NCBI GenBank assembly: GCA_025766275.1
Contig: JAFKAC010000035.1
Coordinates: forward strand, 434,001-498,000
Length of the DNA stretch: 64,000 bases
Origin: Lactarius indigo
Taxonomy: Eukaryota > Basidiomycota > Agaricomycetes > Russulales > Russulaceae
Direction of reading: 5' to 3'
In this document: positions 21,316-34,528 of the stretch, piece by piece
How positions within the stretch are numbered: position 1 is the first letter of the stretch
How the letters are laid out: every line of letters begins with the position of its first letter
Made by a program: the position numbers and the translations under genes
The notes under the pieces: model-generated
Databases searched by the model: none
What the model was told of the DNA's origin: nothing
What the model saw: the letters and a program-made list of their open reading frames with translations, nothing else

Positions 21316-24300
21316 TAGGCCAGTTTCCGTAACGCATCTTTCCGTGGATAATCGAATGCCCGAGGCATGGGAAACCCATGGTTTGTGAGGTAGATATGAC
21401 AGCTCAGAGGTGATGCAGACGAAAAGGTATTTCTCTTATCGTATCGCCTGTGTGCAGTGCATTGATATTGTCACAGTCACTGCATCGGCCATCATCTTCG
21501 CTCTCCATTGGCACCTCAGGCTATGCTTGCTTGCTTCTTTTCCCTGGCTTGAGAATTGCCGCGGGAACTCTGGGTCTCGACTTCCTTTCCTTCGCCAACT
21601 GATGTCCCGTTCTCCTCTCGTTCGTTACCTGGACTCCCAGTGTTGCCCGAACGACAAGCCGTCGCCGCGCAGCCGGTTGACACGGGAATCCCACTTTGAT
21701 TTGACCCCGAAGTTACTAGACGGCGTTACAACGACACCCACTCGGTTTTGATAGAAACGTAGCTAAATTATGACGCTCTCTCTGGGATATATTCCACTTC
21801 CGGTTATGTCCTGGAAGTGGGGCCGCTTTGTCTAACACCCGTCCACTAACGCTAGGATTTCGCTGACTTATCCTCGATCGCGAGCCAACTGCGGGGATAA
21901 GTGCCTCTCTAGATCTGTGCTGCTCGAACCCTTGTTCAGAAGACATTCCTATGTTACTAGTTCCGGCTCCCTTTGTTGTGCGACGTTGTCTAGACCTGGT
22001 CGCTTTTGCCTCGGGCTCATTGGTCAACTTGTTGTATTGCGGTATGGAATTGGGTACGGTTCCAAGTGCCATCCTCTGTTTCGGACTGCCCATCCCTGCG
22101 GGGTCTTCCTATACGATACCTGATCTTCTGATTGGCATGGGAAGATCTGGAACTTGCCGACGGGCCTGTTGTGGTTCGGTCGCCCATCACAGTTCGTTGC
22201 GTTTCCTTGGTCTAGTTCAAGGGCTTCTTAGTTCTGCGCGCCATCATTCCAGTGATGACCACGAGGGGGACATCTGATCCCCAAAAGTAGAGGCAGTATA
22301 CCTCACGCCAATTACTCGTACGTACGACGGAAATAGCAAGCATAGCTTCTATCTCAGTGATACGACGAAGTTTAAGCGTACAGGTCTGAAACATCTAGCA
22401 GTCATCAGGGTTCGTACGTTCTATATGTTCTGCTGATTTTACATTGCTTCATCACCCAATTGGCTCCCGCGGGGATATTGCCACATCACCCATCCGACTC
22501 CCGCGGGAAGTGATGAGGCGCCACGGGGTATGTATCTTCCATCAAGAGCCACTGGTTGTAACACCGATGTCTATTGTACTCTTATTTTTGACCGTTTCGT
22601 TTCTATTCCGGGCATACTAGGAGTGACCTTGTTCTTACAACTACTGCGAACAATCCAAATGGTCCTTTTTTCTGAAGGTTTACAAATGCGGCCCGAAGTA
22701 CAAGTGACAACGACCGTGTTTTTAGTGATTTGGAGGACATTATTATCTCCAAAATTAGTAGAGCACGACAGCGGCTAGATATCGATAGATCGTTGACCGA
22801 GTCAAAAATGAACCGGAATTTATTGTGCTGGTAGCTCGCAAGCTATGGCATGACTTATGGTCAATTACAACTTGCGATCATTCATTTTTGTGGTCCGTTC
22901 CGTGTCGTACTCCGAGTCAGATTGAACGCCGCGCTTCAGGTGGCCCTTAGGAAGGGCGGGATGACAGCGTATACTATCTACTAACCACTCCGAGGCTCGG
23001 TGGCTAACTGGCACTTGACACCAACTTGAAGCCAGTGGGCGGTTTGTACGGTACTCCGATGTATGGGGTCTACCTGCACCCCCTGGATCAGGCTGAAGAA
23101 GTGTCTGCGTGCGTGTTGATGAAGCAAAGCCACTGACGGAATGAGGCTTTTCCAGGAACAGCAGTCTAATCCTCAGGGTGCCTTTGTCCTCGCCGAAAGA
23201 CAAACAAACTTTGGAAGATAAAAAAAAGGATGCAGAGGAGCACTTTCATGGCGACTAGTCTCTCTCCCCTCGCTTGAAAAAGAGTATGAATATATCGATG
23301 ATCCTCTGCAAAGCTCGTGATTGTCCAGACGTATGAAACTCCTGAGCCAGGGCCTTCGAGCTTTACAACTACCCGGAAATTTTCACTGAGCCTTGACTAT
23401 CAGCAGCGCGAATGGAAGCTCGACATCATCCGAGGAAGTGACTACCAACTGGAAGAAAAATGTCGTGCACAGAACAACCTCCTCTGGCGGGTAGACAACA
23501 ACGTTGCTTCAACTCTTGGCAGCTGGAAAAAACGTTTATGAAAGGAAGGTGGGACCGACCTCTGCGTATATACCGTGACAGGACATGGGAGAGTGAAACG
23601 GTGGGTGAAACATGGTGTGGCGGAGAAGCACGGTGACATACGGGAGCCGGAGAGACTCGGTACGCGGTACGAGTGATGATGGAAATTAATCGCTCGGCGC
23701 TCAGCGCGATTGCTATAACGACACAATGAAACAATTCACGGCAGAGACCTTACGTTTCCTCCCTTCCTCGGTGGTCTCACAGCAATTAATGGGGAGAAGG
23801 TTAGTGAATGTGACCGTGTCATTAAAACAACCAAAACCCAACTAGGCTATACCGCGGCCTTGACAAAGGAGCATCCAAACGAGAACAGGACTTAGAGAGG
23901 AGTCAGAGGACCCTTGTGCCCTTGTAGGTACAGTAGTAGTCTTGGTAGTAGTTCTGACTCCTGCAAGAATCGATAGCTTCACAGTAAGACACACTGACGA
24001 TGCGGGTATAGGGACCTGTCTCCAGTGGGGTGAGGCGAATTGGGAACGCTTGCTACAAGTGGGTGCCCATTTCCCGAACTCAGGCTGCCAGTTCAGTGCA
24101 AATTCAAGTTCGGCGGTGGGATCCCAGTCACGCTCACGTGACCATCTATGTTGTAAGCCACGCTCGCGTTCTCAAAGATCTCAACCCCCTGTCCAAGTGC
24201 CTTCAAGTTATCCTTCAGCCCAATCGTGGGGATGCTATTCTCTGTTGTTTTTCAGCTTCGGCTTTTCAGCACGTTCATCATGTGAGGTTTTTCGAATCGC

Positions 24301-24987
24301 AGCGCTGACCATCATAGTACTTCGGAGGAACCTCATAGGCAACGACATAGTACATTTTGGCGCGCCGCTTCCAAATTCTTTCTTCTTTGAAATTTTCACA
24401 TCTTGATAGACTCGTAACCAGCCGTTTGAGGTCACCGGTCTAGCATCTTCACTGTCCCCGAGACCCAGATCCCCTATCTCGCACTTCTCGAAAACTGTAC
24501 GCTCCCTTTTCTTGCCTTGGTGATTTGGGGCCCACAACTATTACAGGAGTATAGCCTCTCTGTCAGATGACGTCCCTCAGAGTACGTTTCATTCTTGGGC
24601 CGAGTAAGGCTAGCGACCTTGACGAAGGAGCTACTTGAGTCCGCATTCCGCCAGTCACCGTGCAGTACTGTCCCATCTTCTGTATTCCATCGCAGCGTCA
24701 GTGAACAGACCTCTCAAGAAGTTGAATGCTATGGCCACCATTTTATCCCTCTTTGCATACCAGAAGTCTCTAAATGTGACGCACAAGTGATCGTGACGGC
24801 CCCATTCAACCAAATCAGCGATTCTGATGCAGTCATCACGCCCCAAGTGCGTTTTGACATCCTTGCTGGCAACAATTACTATTGTATCGCCTTTAGCACG
24901 ATAGCTATAATACAAATAATTCGCTCCTCGAAGCAGCACGCTGTAAAGTACACCATAGCAACCTTGCTTATAGGAGGCGCAGATAAT
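21316..24987. other. region without a supported gene
   Basis: No exon chain was found. At 22445-22515 there is a short imperfect direct repeat with the word CTCCCGCGGG in both copies. A minus-strand frame at 24655-24939 (95 codons, starting MLLRGANYLYYSY) is protein-like but unrecognised; it lies just downstream of the Con-6 gene and may be 3' UTR or a relic. Confidence 0.4.
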
Positions 24988-25388
24988 TTACAATGCTTCC
25001 TTTTCTTCCAGGATCTGCTGGGCCCTTTCTTTAGCTTCTGCACCAACGTTCGGATCTGCAAGTTAGAACAATAGAGGTAGGACGCGTCGCTCACTGCAGA
25101 ACTATAAAAGACTCACTCTTCAGGGCCGCCTTGTAGCCTCCAATAACGCGGCTTTCCTCTTTGTCGCCAACAGCCTGAGAGGGTTTTGAAGAGCCGTCAT
25201 CGTGGACGACCCCAGATCCTTGAATCTCCTCGACGACCAGACGGGAATGCTCCTTTGCCTCAGCTGAGACGTTTGGATTGTGCATAGCAGCCTGAAGATG
25301 CGTGCTTCAAGGGTTGGCAGAGAACGAGCTGAATTTAATCGTGACGCACCTTATGGCCTCCAACGACGCGGTTCTGCGATTCTGACAT
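24988..25388 (-). CDS. con-6: conidiation-specific protein 6 (Con-6) family
   Basis: Exons 25388-25350, 25291-25117 and 25055-24988 give 93 residues. The protein is two copies of the Con-6 motif: RVVGGHKAAMHNPNVSAEAK near the N-terminus and, after splicing, RVIGGYKAALKNPNVGAEAK near the C-terminus, joined by an acidic linker. Con-6 proteins are small, hydrophilic and strongly expressed during sporulation or stress in fungi such as Neurospora; their biochemical role is not known. Splice sites are GTGCGT...CAG and GTGAGT...CAG, and the second junction falls inside the second motif and restores it exactly, which supports the model. The length is typical for the family. Confidence 0.9.
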
Positions 25389-25724
25389 GATAGTAATATA
25401 TGATCGAGTAACGGGCTAATCAGAGGAAATGCTGCCCCCAAGCCTTTATATCAGTTTCGAGTGCTAAAATGACCTCAACATGACGCAGATCAGCTCCGCG
25501 TGTGGAGCGTTAGACCGTCGGTCAGATAACTATAGTGGGTTACCGTCAGAGCTGATGCGTTCACAAAGCCTCGCGATCGATATGCAGTGACGCCATGACG
25601 CAATAAGACGTTGACTGACGATTTGAATGACAGCTGGCAGTCCTGCCAGTAAACGCTGTTCTAGCATAAGGCCGATTTTTTTTTTCATTTTTGCCATATG
25701 GAGACATAGAGACAGCCATAGTAT

Positions 25725-26414
25725 TTATACCATAGCCATAGAAGCTACTGTCTGTGAAGAGGTAGCAGCAGCGATAATGCTCGATCTCACAACGCTCGAT
25801 CTCCTGCTCGATGGTGAAACCGCCATAGGAATGAAGTGAAGAAGGGGTAGAACCCCGAACCCAGCCACGCACGATGCCGTGATCTGAACGGAGAGTGGCT
25901 CCTCTATCCAAACGTAGATCAATATTTGCGTAACGAGACATGCAACCCCGGCAGCCAGCGAAAACAACCCTGTTAACACTCAGTCGTGAAGATTAATCGT
26001 GGCGCGGGATGTGCGACGTACAGTGCCACATTACCCAGCGCCATGAGCGGCGTGCTCCATACACCTCAAGAAGGCTCGCTGAGCTGCTGTCGAATAATCC
26101 CTGCTTGATTGGGTCTGACTTTCTTGACGCGCGCACGGGAAGTTCGCCAAATTCGTCCGTGAGAACTAGGGAGCTGATGGTAGCACTACAGCTGAAGAAG
26201 AGTGCGCTGTACGAAAACGCCAGCAGCGCTTGGCGCGCGGCGCGCGTGTGTGGATGTGTGTAGTGCACAGGGTTTTTCATGAAAGTCAGGAGTACAACTT
26301 CGACGACTGCAAGGAGCCCGGACTGGTCGAATTGCGAGGTCAAACACACGGAATTTCAGATCAGATGACATACAGCTGCCGCCGCGGTTTGGCAAACAGA
26401 AAGCCACCCGTCAT
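25725..26414 (-). CDS. small multi-pass membrane protein, unknown function
   Basis: Proposed exons 26414-26374, 26306-26269, 26228-26022 and 25969-25725 give 176 residues with all phases consistent. It begins MTGGFLFAKPRRQLRRSCTP, then has three hydrophobic stretches: LLAFSYSALFFSCSATISSL, WLFSLAAGVACLVTQILIYV and ITASCVAGFGVLPLLHFIP, separated by a charged loop with DEFGELPVRASRKSD. The tail is Ser-rich. It resembles short 2-4-helix membrane proteins common in mushrooms and relatives, none characterised. The second intron is only 40 bp with a GTGCAC donor, so the N-terminal half is less certain. It lies 336 bp upstream of the Con-6 gene on the same strand. Confidence 0.6.
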
Positions 26415-27998
26415 TGAGGGACTTTACGGTAGATGGTAGCTCGTCTGCGAGATGGTCAACCAGTATCCTGCGGCTAACGAAGAAAGGAACGTGCATGCGA
26501 TGTTTGTTCTAGGGGGCGGCCGCAGGGACATCTGGGTTTTGGGAAGGGGTCAGGTGGAACCAGTTACAGCGCAAGTTTTACCTGCTGCATAAGTTATTTT
26601 CGGGTCTTATAGGCACCCGTGGACGTGTCATCATGTTCAGTTAGTTGCGCGTGGTCTATGATTACCGAACGTGCGACCCGAAATTGTGCAGCCTCGTGCA
26701 GTCGTACTGTCAACCCAGCCGTAACTCGCAAGACAGCTCATCACTTTTTTTCTGTCACAGACGAAAGGGAAAAGGTCCTCAGGCGACGACTGAGGAGAGG
26801 GCTCTTACGGCTACAGGAAATACCGCAGGAACTTCCCTAGAACCCGGACGACAGGTACCCAGCACGCCACTAATGGGATGCCAGGATGCTGCATTCGGTC
26901 GGCGTATCGAAGGACGGCGCTGGACACTTTCTCAACACGGATAAACGATAGTGGGATCTATCTCGATTTCCAAAGCGTGGCCTCCGAACCCCAGCCCACA
27001 TCCACGCGCATCGCGGAATGGAATGCTTCAGTTGATGGTAAATGCGTAGGCGTTACGTTTCTCGTGTATCGCTCTCATATTTTTGCACTGACACGAAACT
27101 CGAACGTAGGCTACAGTAAGCGACGCGCCGCATTGGAGAGTGGATCTGTTGGCCAAGCGTTATCCCTAAGCGCGCGAGGACACAGTCAGCCTTGGTTCTC
27201 GGGGACAATAGGCGGCGCAACGTTGTTCGCGCGTGTTCGAAGAGGTGGTACGTCATTTGTCTCCATTTGATTTGTGATAGCTGAACGTGTATTGGACATT
27301 GCCGATATTACAGTCAGCAGACCCCCACATGTTCAGAATGTTCAAATACTCCCAGAGCTATGTCCATACGGGCAGAATTTGTTCCCTCTTTTCGTTGGAC
27401 GCCGCGGTCATAGTGACTAGCTACTATCAAGGCGGCACGCATGTCCGAGTCGTGCCCGATCTGGGCTGGCGCTAGTGTTGGCGACTGATTCAGACCACTC
27501 TGTCCCTACGTGGTATGCACACGTACAAAATCTCGTGATAATAGTGGAAATTCTCGCCTATTTGCAGTTAGTGGTTCATGGCGTGGATATTACCAAGTGA
27601 AATCTGAGTGACTCGGAAATGGGCGTTGACAATTTTACTATAAGCGCCAGGACTGCGCCGACCCAACCGCGTTGAGACCACGTGGGTGAGCATGAAGGTG
27701 CAGGACGTGCAGGGGTGACGAACTGGTGAGGACTGTAACGGTGAGTTGATTGTAAAAGATCGACGATCGCCGCAATGACCCAGTGGAAGATCCGATGTTG
27801 GAGGGGATAAAGCCAAAACGCCTCGAAGGTGATAATAAAACACCTGCAGATCACATATGCTACACTTGACAATAAATTACATGAGCACCACACCGTGGTA
27901 CCCAAAAAAAAACAGTACTACAGTATCATAAGAAATATCGAGTATGGTAGAATAATTCACATGGAGACGAAACGAATCTGCGAGTGCGAGTGAGGAAT
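26415..27998. other. intergenic, nothing recognised
   Basis: Separates two minus-strand genes and should include the 3' UTR of the large gene ending at 27999. Short frames on both strands show no family resemblance. No repeats or RNA genes were seen. Confidence 0.5.
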
Positions 27999-30900
27999 TC
28001 ATGTAGGCGCCAACCCCAGTTTCGTCTTGAAGGGATCTATCACGTTCCTTCGGAACCACGACTTTGGCTGGGCTTTTGCACCAAGAGAGGATACATTGGG
28101 GAAAGATGAAGCAGGTGTCACGAGGGTTACTTGTGTGGAGGTAGCTGCGGTCGTTGCGTGTGTCATGGAAGAGGGTGTCGAAGAGCGAGGTGGCGTAGAA
28201 TTTCCGGGGTAGCCCGCCGCAGTTCCTTGAATCGTAATCTGGAACGAAGCCTGCGGCTTCCGAGTGAGAAAGGCGCCTCCCACGCGCGCAGAAGGAGTAC
28301 TGGCTGGAGAATCGGTCTGAGGTGAGTCTGTGGTATTTGGCGCTGGCGCTGGAACTGGCTCTGGCGGAGAAGGTGGAGAGGGTATACTAGCAGGAGGCTC
28401 GGGAGACTTCGATATTTGGTGGGGGAGTGAAAGGTTGCTCCCTTCCTTGCCGTCGGCCCTGTCAAAGATGGTAGGCAGTTTCGTCGGAAGCATCGAGGCA
28501 GCCGCGCGATCTGCAGGACCCTTGTTATCTCCGTTCGCAGGGACGTGGGAGCCTCTCTGACGGTCACTTCTAGCTCTATGAGGTTCGCTGTAATCCCATA
28601 ATTCTATACCACTGTCGATACGGTTCGGGTCAGGCTTGGTGGGAGTGGGTTGCTGCGACATGTCCAATACGGGGGATTTCGACAAAGTAGGGGTCCCAAC
28701 GGACTGCGCAATAGAAGGCGGACGTACGTCGCTCGCAACCTGCGGCTTATGTCGATTGATAAGGTCCTTTGTCCTGATCCTCGAGGTGATACGCTGTGTG
28801 CTACTCCGCAGTACCGGTTCTGGAACGACGTGTACACTACCAACCTGCCGCCTTGGGAGCACCGTAGTAGCGGTAGAAAGAGGTTTGGGTTCGCCTTGGG
28901 AGACATCCGCAACTGACGCCACGCCCAGAGTCTCCGTACGATAGTTGTAAGACGACGGTGCTGTGGTCTCACTGCGACGGGTTGTCACCACAGGAACGGT
29001 GATAGGTAGAGACCTCGTCACGGGCTCGGTCGGCTGTTTGGGGGGTGTAACCGGCTGGGTGGGCGGTCGGACATTCACCTGCGGGGTTGTCGGCTCTGAT
29101 AGAGCCGTCGGCGGTCGTGGCTCCCGCACGAGGTCTTTGGGTTTGCTAGTTGGAGGCGTGGGGGAGGAGCTGTTGGACGCTGCTGGAGCGGGGATAGGGC
29201 GGACGGTGGCATTACCGACCGGTACAACCGCATTCACCGCGTCAGGCGCCGGTGTGCGCATTGTCACGGTTGTAGTTTTCGTGGAATCTGCTGCCTTGGA
29301 TTCGCCCCAACCCCCTGGTATCGATACAGGATCTGCGCGCTTCTGGAGGCTGGGACCAGATAACATCGCAGGAGTCCTGTCTTGGCGAGTGATGGTCGTA
29401 GAACTGCTCCTATGCGGAGGTGAGTCATTCGTCGACTGCTCCGGAAGAATTGCCGACAGAGTCGACGGTCGCAGAGAGGGCCGAGGGGCTATCTGTTCTG
29501 GAATGACTGTTGGCTGTCGCGATTGCTCCATAGGACCGTTGGATACGCGAGCACTACTCTCCAGTACTGCTGGAGCAGGTACGCTGGTCGTTTTACCAAC
29601 ACGTGTCGGCGGTGCTTCCGAATGCGCCGTTGGGACCGCAGGTGCCGGTGTGGGTGTCGCGCGTACTTTCGGTTTGTCCGGGGCTTCAGGTAAGGAAGGA
29701 GCTGATGAGGTTCCAGCGGACACGTCTTGCAGAGGTAGAGGATTAACGCTCTGCGGTAAGCGGGTCGTAGGTTGCTGAATCGGTAGTGACTTAGGCTGCA
29801 CCGGTGGCGGCACAGGGGATTGCGTCACCATCGGCGCTGGCGCCGCTACTGACCGACGTTGTCCTACAGGGGTCACCATTTTCCTCGGGTGGGTCTTTAT
29901 CCTGGGCCGTGAGACCTCCCGCGTATCGGGTCCCGATGCACTGCCCACTGGAGCCTTGACAATAGGCATGGAAGTATGGGGGACCACAGTAGACGTGCGA
30001 CCAACTCCAACGTGGGGACGAGCGCGTTCCGAAGGAAGGCGAACCATGTTGGGGGAGGGGACGCTACTTGCAGGAACCGGCCCCCTGCGAGCGGGTATTG
30101 AAGCTGAGGATCTGACGGTGGCTTGTGTGACCTGGACTGGTCGAGGAACGGCGGCCGCCTGGGAGCGGGTGCCGCTTGGAGTAAGAGTGGTGTACGCGGC
30201 AGCTGACGCGCTGCTCACGGGCGCTAGAGACTTGGGAACGAAGCGGGTGCCTTGGACAGGAGGGCGGGCAGCTTCAGCAACTAGAGAACGAGCGCGGTCG
30301 GGAGCAGGAATAATCTTACTTTGAGTAGAGGCACTCCCTGCAAACGCTGACTTGCTTCCCACAGGCGGCGGAAGAGATTGAGGAACAGGGACGACCTGGA
30401 CTGGACGTTGGGCCATTTCAACCCTGGGACGAGTACTTTCTGGGACAGTAGCGACCCTGTCGGGAGTAGGTGCCGGCCTACTTCTCGCAGGCGGCGGAAG
30501 AGAGTGAGGAGCAGGGGCGAGTTGGGCTGGACGGTGGACCATTTCGACTCTGGGACGAGTACTTTCCGGGATAGCAGCAACCCTGTCGGGAGCAGGTGTT
30601 TGTTTACTTCCGTTAGACGGTGGATGAGACTGAGGAGCAGGGACGAGCTGAACTGGACGATGAACCACTTCGACCTTAGAGCGAGTAGTCTCCGGAACAG
30701 TGACAACCCTATCAGGTGCAGGTATTGGCTTACTTCCCGCAGGTGGCGGAAGAGACTGAGGAGCAGGGACAAGTTGGACTGGACGGGGAACCATTTCGAC
30801 CCTGGGAGGAGTACTTTCCAAGACAGTAGTGACCCTACCGGAAGCAGGTGTTGGCCTGCTTGCCGCAGGGGGCGAAAGCGGTTGAGGAGCGGGGACGAGT

Positions 30901-33790
30901 TGAACTGGACGGTGGGCTATTTCGACCTTGGGACGAGCACTTTCCGGGACTACAGCAACCCTGTCAGGAGCAGGCATTGGCCTACTTTCTGCAGGCGGCG
31001 GAAGAGACGGAGGTGAAGGAACGGGCTGGACTGGACGGTGAACCATTTCGACCCCGGGAGGAATGCTTTCTGGGATGGTGGCAAGCCTGTCGGGTGCAGG
31101 GGTTGGTCTGCTTCCCACAGGAGGCGGAAGAGATTGAGGAGCAGGGACGAGTTGGACTGGACGTTGAACCATTTCGGCCATGGGAGGAGTACTTTCCGAG
31201 ACAGTAGCAACCCTACCGGGAGTAGGTGTTGGCCTGCTTGCCGTAGGCGGCGGAAGAGGTTGAGGAGCAGGGGTGAGCTGGACCGGCCGGTGAACCGCTT
31301 CGATCCTGGGAGGAGCACTTTCCGAGACAGCAACGACCTTGTCAGGAGTAGACGCGTTGCTTGCAGTAGCCGGGATACTACTCAATGGCGGAGTGGGAAC
31401 CTCAGGAATACGCACAGATGGACTCGAAGAGTGGACAGGTTCGATCCGAGGGCGAGCGTGCTCCAGGGTGCCAGGAACTGCCGCGTTACTAGCGGGAGTT
31501 GGCTCGACCAAGGGTAAAGCAGGAACCTGGGGCTCAGGACGCTGCATGGATTGGACTGGAAGTCGGACAGCCTCGACCTGTTGGGGCGCAGGCTTCGAAG
31601 CGGGTGTAAACTCATGAGAAGCGGCAACATCGCTCTTGGGAGCCGTTTTGCTCTCAGAAGGTGGTGTGAGAGGGCGGGGCGGAGTGTGTACGGGTTGAAC
31701 TGGAAGGTGAACTACTTCTACCTGACGAGGAGGGGGCTCTAGAGGTGTGACAATGTCGGGAGTTGGCGCATCGCTTGCGTGCGTAGGAGGCGTAAGAGAT
31801 GGGAGAGTTTGGGTTACAGTGTGGGCCAACTGCAGCTGGGGATGGGTAGTCTCGGACAACGGGGTAGCGTTGTCAAGGGTGGGCTCGTCGTCGTTTGCGA
31901 CAGCTTCATCGTTGGTAATAAGTGGTGTTGGGGGTTCAGGGGGAGGAGGTAGTGTAGATTGAGGTGGAACGTGAACGGTTTCGACGAGAAGACGAGTCTT
32001 TTGGGGGGTAATTGTCCTTTCGGGGACAAACACGCTGCTTGCGACGTCCGGTTCACTCCCAATAGTAGGTGGGTCCAGAAGCTCAGGAAGAGCATGCGGG
32101 GTTGAAACCGGAGATGGAATGGCCGTGTCGACCTGGACACCGCCATCCAAAGGAAAAGAGACCTCTGGGCTTGAAAAGACCGCGTCCTCGTCAGGTGGGG
32201 AATACTCCTCTGCATCACCCTGCGCCTCCTCCATAGAAGTGTTGACGGTGTCATCGGAAATATCAGTATCGTCCCGAGAGTAGTACGATGTCGGGACAGA
32301 GGAGTCAATAGTCGGAACGTCTGAACCGAATCCGGAATCGAAACTCGGTGCGTCTTCGAGAGGCATGAAAACATCCTCGTGCGACGGCGCGGGTGAAACA
32401 GAATTGCCCTGCCCAAAGACGGGAGCAGGCTCGGGTTCCTTGATTGGAGAGCAACGTTCCTACGAAAGCCTGGGTCAACAAAGAGGCAGAAAGAATAAGA
32501 GGGAATGAAGTTTACCCAGCCACCAGTGACCTCGATGTCAAATGCTTCGTCGGGAGAAGTCCCTGATCGTATGAGCCAGTCCGCGTCCGGCGCGCTGAGC
32601 GCTTGATTCAACACCTCGGTCCACTCCGTTAAATCCTCGTCGGGCCGGTCACCACCCCTTTGCCAGATGCACACTTCGCCATTGATCTTGGGACTTATTC
32701 GATTCGCGGCTTCCAGTGTTCCCTGAAGGTCTGGTTACCAAATAAGCGTCAGGATGATTGAGTGAGGTAAACGATGGCTACCTTTTAGAATGATAGCATC
32801 ATGGGGCTTCCAAATATTCCCGTATGTCTTGGAAAACTTCTCGTAGTCGAAATAGATTTGACCATTCCTATCCGAAAGTATCAACACAACCAAGTCTTTC
32901 TCGGGTTTAAGGTCTTTAAGGGGTTTGAGTACGAATGTATCATCGTAGTTGTCTGGTCGATCGGAGAGATCCCTGCTCAAGTAGAAGTGAGGATTCTGTT
33001 TGAGGGTGACCCGTTGGTCCTCGGGCAGCCGACTGAACGTCCATAGTAGCTCGGATACATTCACCTCAGGACCAAGCTCGCCTATGTAGATGCGGCTGGG
33101 TCAACCGTTACTCGCGAAACAGAAGAAAAACTGACAAGTAACGATCGGGGCCAAGTCACGGTCGGTGGGAGAGTGGAGGATCTGGAAACGAACTTTGACG
33201 AGAGAGCTGGAGCGAGGGGTATCCGTTTTCTTGAGGGGTGTCAAAGCAATTCTGATGGTACGTGGCCGCCACTTACACTTAAACCGAGTCGGGAAGATAA
33301 TCGATTATAGGTTTTCATTATTTGGCTATCCTTCTGAGCGGCATCCTCAATAATATCATGCACGTCCCCGAGAACACCTCTAAAAAGTGTGAGTGCTAAT
33401 TGTGCGAGACGAAGTGGAAGAGACTTACTGTTCCCTTGCATGATAGCGCACGGTATATTGGTCTAATTGCTCCTCTGCCGTCGCAAACGCATCATCGGCG
33501 GCGTCACTACGTCCTTTGCGAGCCTCGACCGCGGACATGAGGGCATTCTCGACGGTGTCGAAGAGACTATAGCAGAGAACCGAAATATCAATACGCAAAA
33601 GAGCGTGACTGTGCAAACTGGTTGCTGACCTTCTCAGTGCGTCGGTCTGATCCGGTTTTCCAGAAGAGATCTCCAAGAATAGTCTGCAGAGCTGAATCAT
33701 GGCAACGGAGCGTTTTTGGTACGCCCGTCCGATGTTCTTGACATACTTGCGAAAAGTGGAGATATCGCCGACAGCGAGACCGACGGGCAT
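27999..33790 (-). CDS. large protein of unknown function with N-terminal helical domain and proline-rich repeat tail
   Basis: Seven exons, 33790-33630, 33566-33429, 33379-33277, 33229-33136, 33081-32782, 32730-32516 and 32459-27999, give 1,823 residues; every splice phase fits. Residues 1-134 are helical and charged (for example AMIQLCRLFLEISSGKPDQT). Residues 135-290 look like a mixed alpha/beta domain (KVRFQILHSPTDRDLAPIV, then DLVVLILSDRNGQIYFDYEK and CIWQRGG). From about residue 335 the protein is Pro/Ser/Thr/Ala/Val-rich and probably disordered, with 42-residue repeats at about 630-1030. It ends in a short basic, amphipathic segment, SWFRRNVIDPFKTKLGLAPT. No catalytic motif is evident. 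The gene is divergent from a plus-strand gene at 34529 that looks like a paralogue of the first 290 residues. I do not recognise the family; a scaffold or signalling role is only a guess. Confidence 0.75.
30390..31590 (-). repeat. 126-bp coding repeats (42-residue proline-rich units)
   Basis: Within the last exon of the large gene, about nine or ten units of 126 bp recur, marked on the plus strand by CTGGACGGTGAACC-type words near 30650, 30773, 30899, 31024 and 31150. The unit reads roughly VEMVHRPVQLVPAPQSLPPP, a Ser-Arg-Pro-x-Pro stretch, then a DRVATVPEST-like stretch. Units differ mostly by substitutions, so the array is old enough to have diverged but keeps its length. Confidence 0.85.
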
Positions 33791-34528
33791 GGACACGAAA
33801 TGGCTGGACACGAGTCGACGGAAGATGAGGGGGGGTGGATAAGGGAAACGCTGCCTAACACATGGCAGCCCTACATACCTAGCGTTTTCATGACGTTGGG
33901 ATTTTTTGCAGAACGTGACAAGTACGCACCCCTCATTCTGGTAAACGAGGGGACTTGTCAACGCAGGTTAGGAATGGTTGTAACCCTTGTGACCGTTGGT
34001 GCAATCGTGACATGAACCGGAGGGTGTCGAACGCGACTGTACTCACCACACAGGCGTTGGGTGCACGCTGGCTGCGGAGTTTCAACGACCGGGTTTATCC
34101 GTGATCATGTTTGGCCTTGCACTCACCTCGTGACTCTGATCATCAGCATCACAACGTACACGCTCTTCTCTCCGACTCTTCTACGCGATATAAAGACGCC
34201 AACATGATCTCCTTTTTCGATCATCACCGTGTCTTGCTGTCCTGTTCCTTGGGCTTTGTTTCGGCTCGCCAGTAGCCAGTTGGAGCACTTGACTGCTCTC
34301 GACTCCCTCCCAGATATTTAGCACCACTCATTTTGTCGCCGAGTGCTGAGGCGCTGATCCGACCTCTTTCCGAGGGCTGGTTCGATGTCCGCCGGCCTCA
34401 TGGCAGCGTCATTTACCATGCTGGAACCGCGCCGATAGTATAAGGCTGTCAAACCCTGTGCAATTCCCTGTTCTCGTCCTGTCCGCGTTGTCGTAGCCCC
34501 CTTTCCATTCTACCTTCTCTCCAGAGAC
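33791..34528. promoter_or_regulatory. divergent promoter region between the two paralogous genes
   Basis: 738 bp separate the start codons at 33790 (minus) and 34529 (plus). The plus side is pyrimidine-rich close to the start codon (34490-34520), a common fungal core-promoter feature. No specific operator was identified. Confidence 0.5.

Noticed and set aside
28963..31617. Several plus-strand frames of 100-270 codons
   Set aside because: Antisense shadows of the proline-rich repeat exon; no independent evidence of coding.
27999..32366. Single-exon 1,455-residue gene starting at the ATG at 32366
   Set aside because: The frame continues upstream through a good 3' splice site at 32460 to six further exons with matching phases, so the start at 33790 is preferred.
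33425..33961. Start of the large unknown protein at 33961
   Set aside because: The extra 57 residues are Cys/Arg/Pro-rich and unlike the following helix; the ATG at 33790 gives a cleaner N-terminus. Transcript data could change this.
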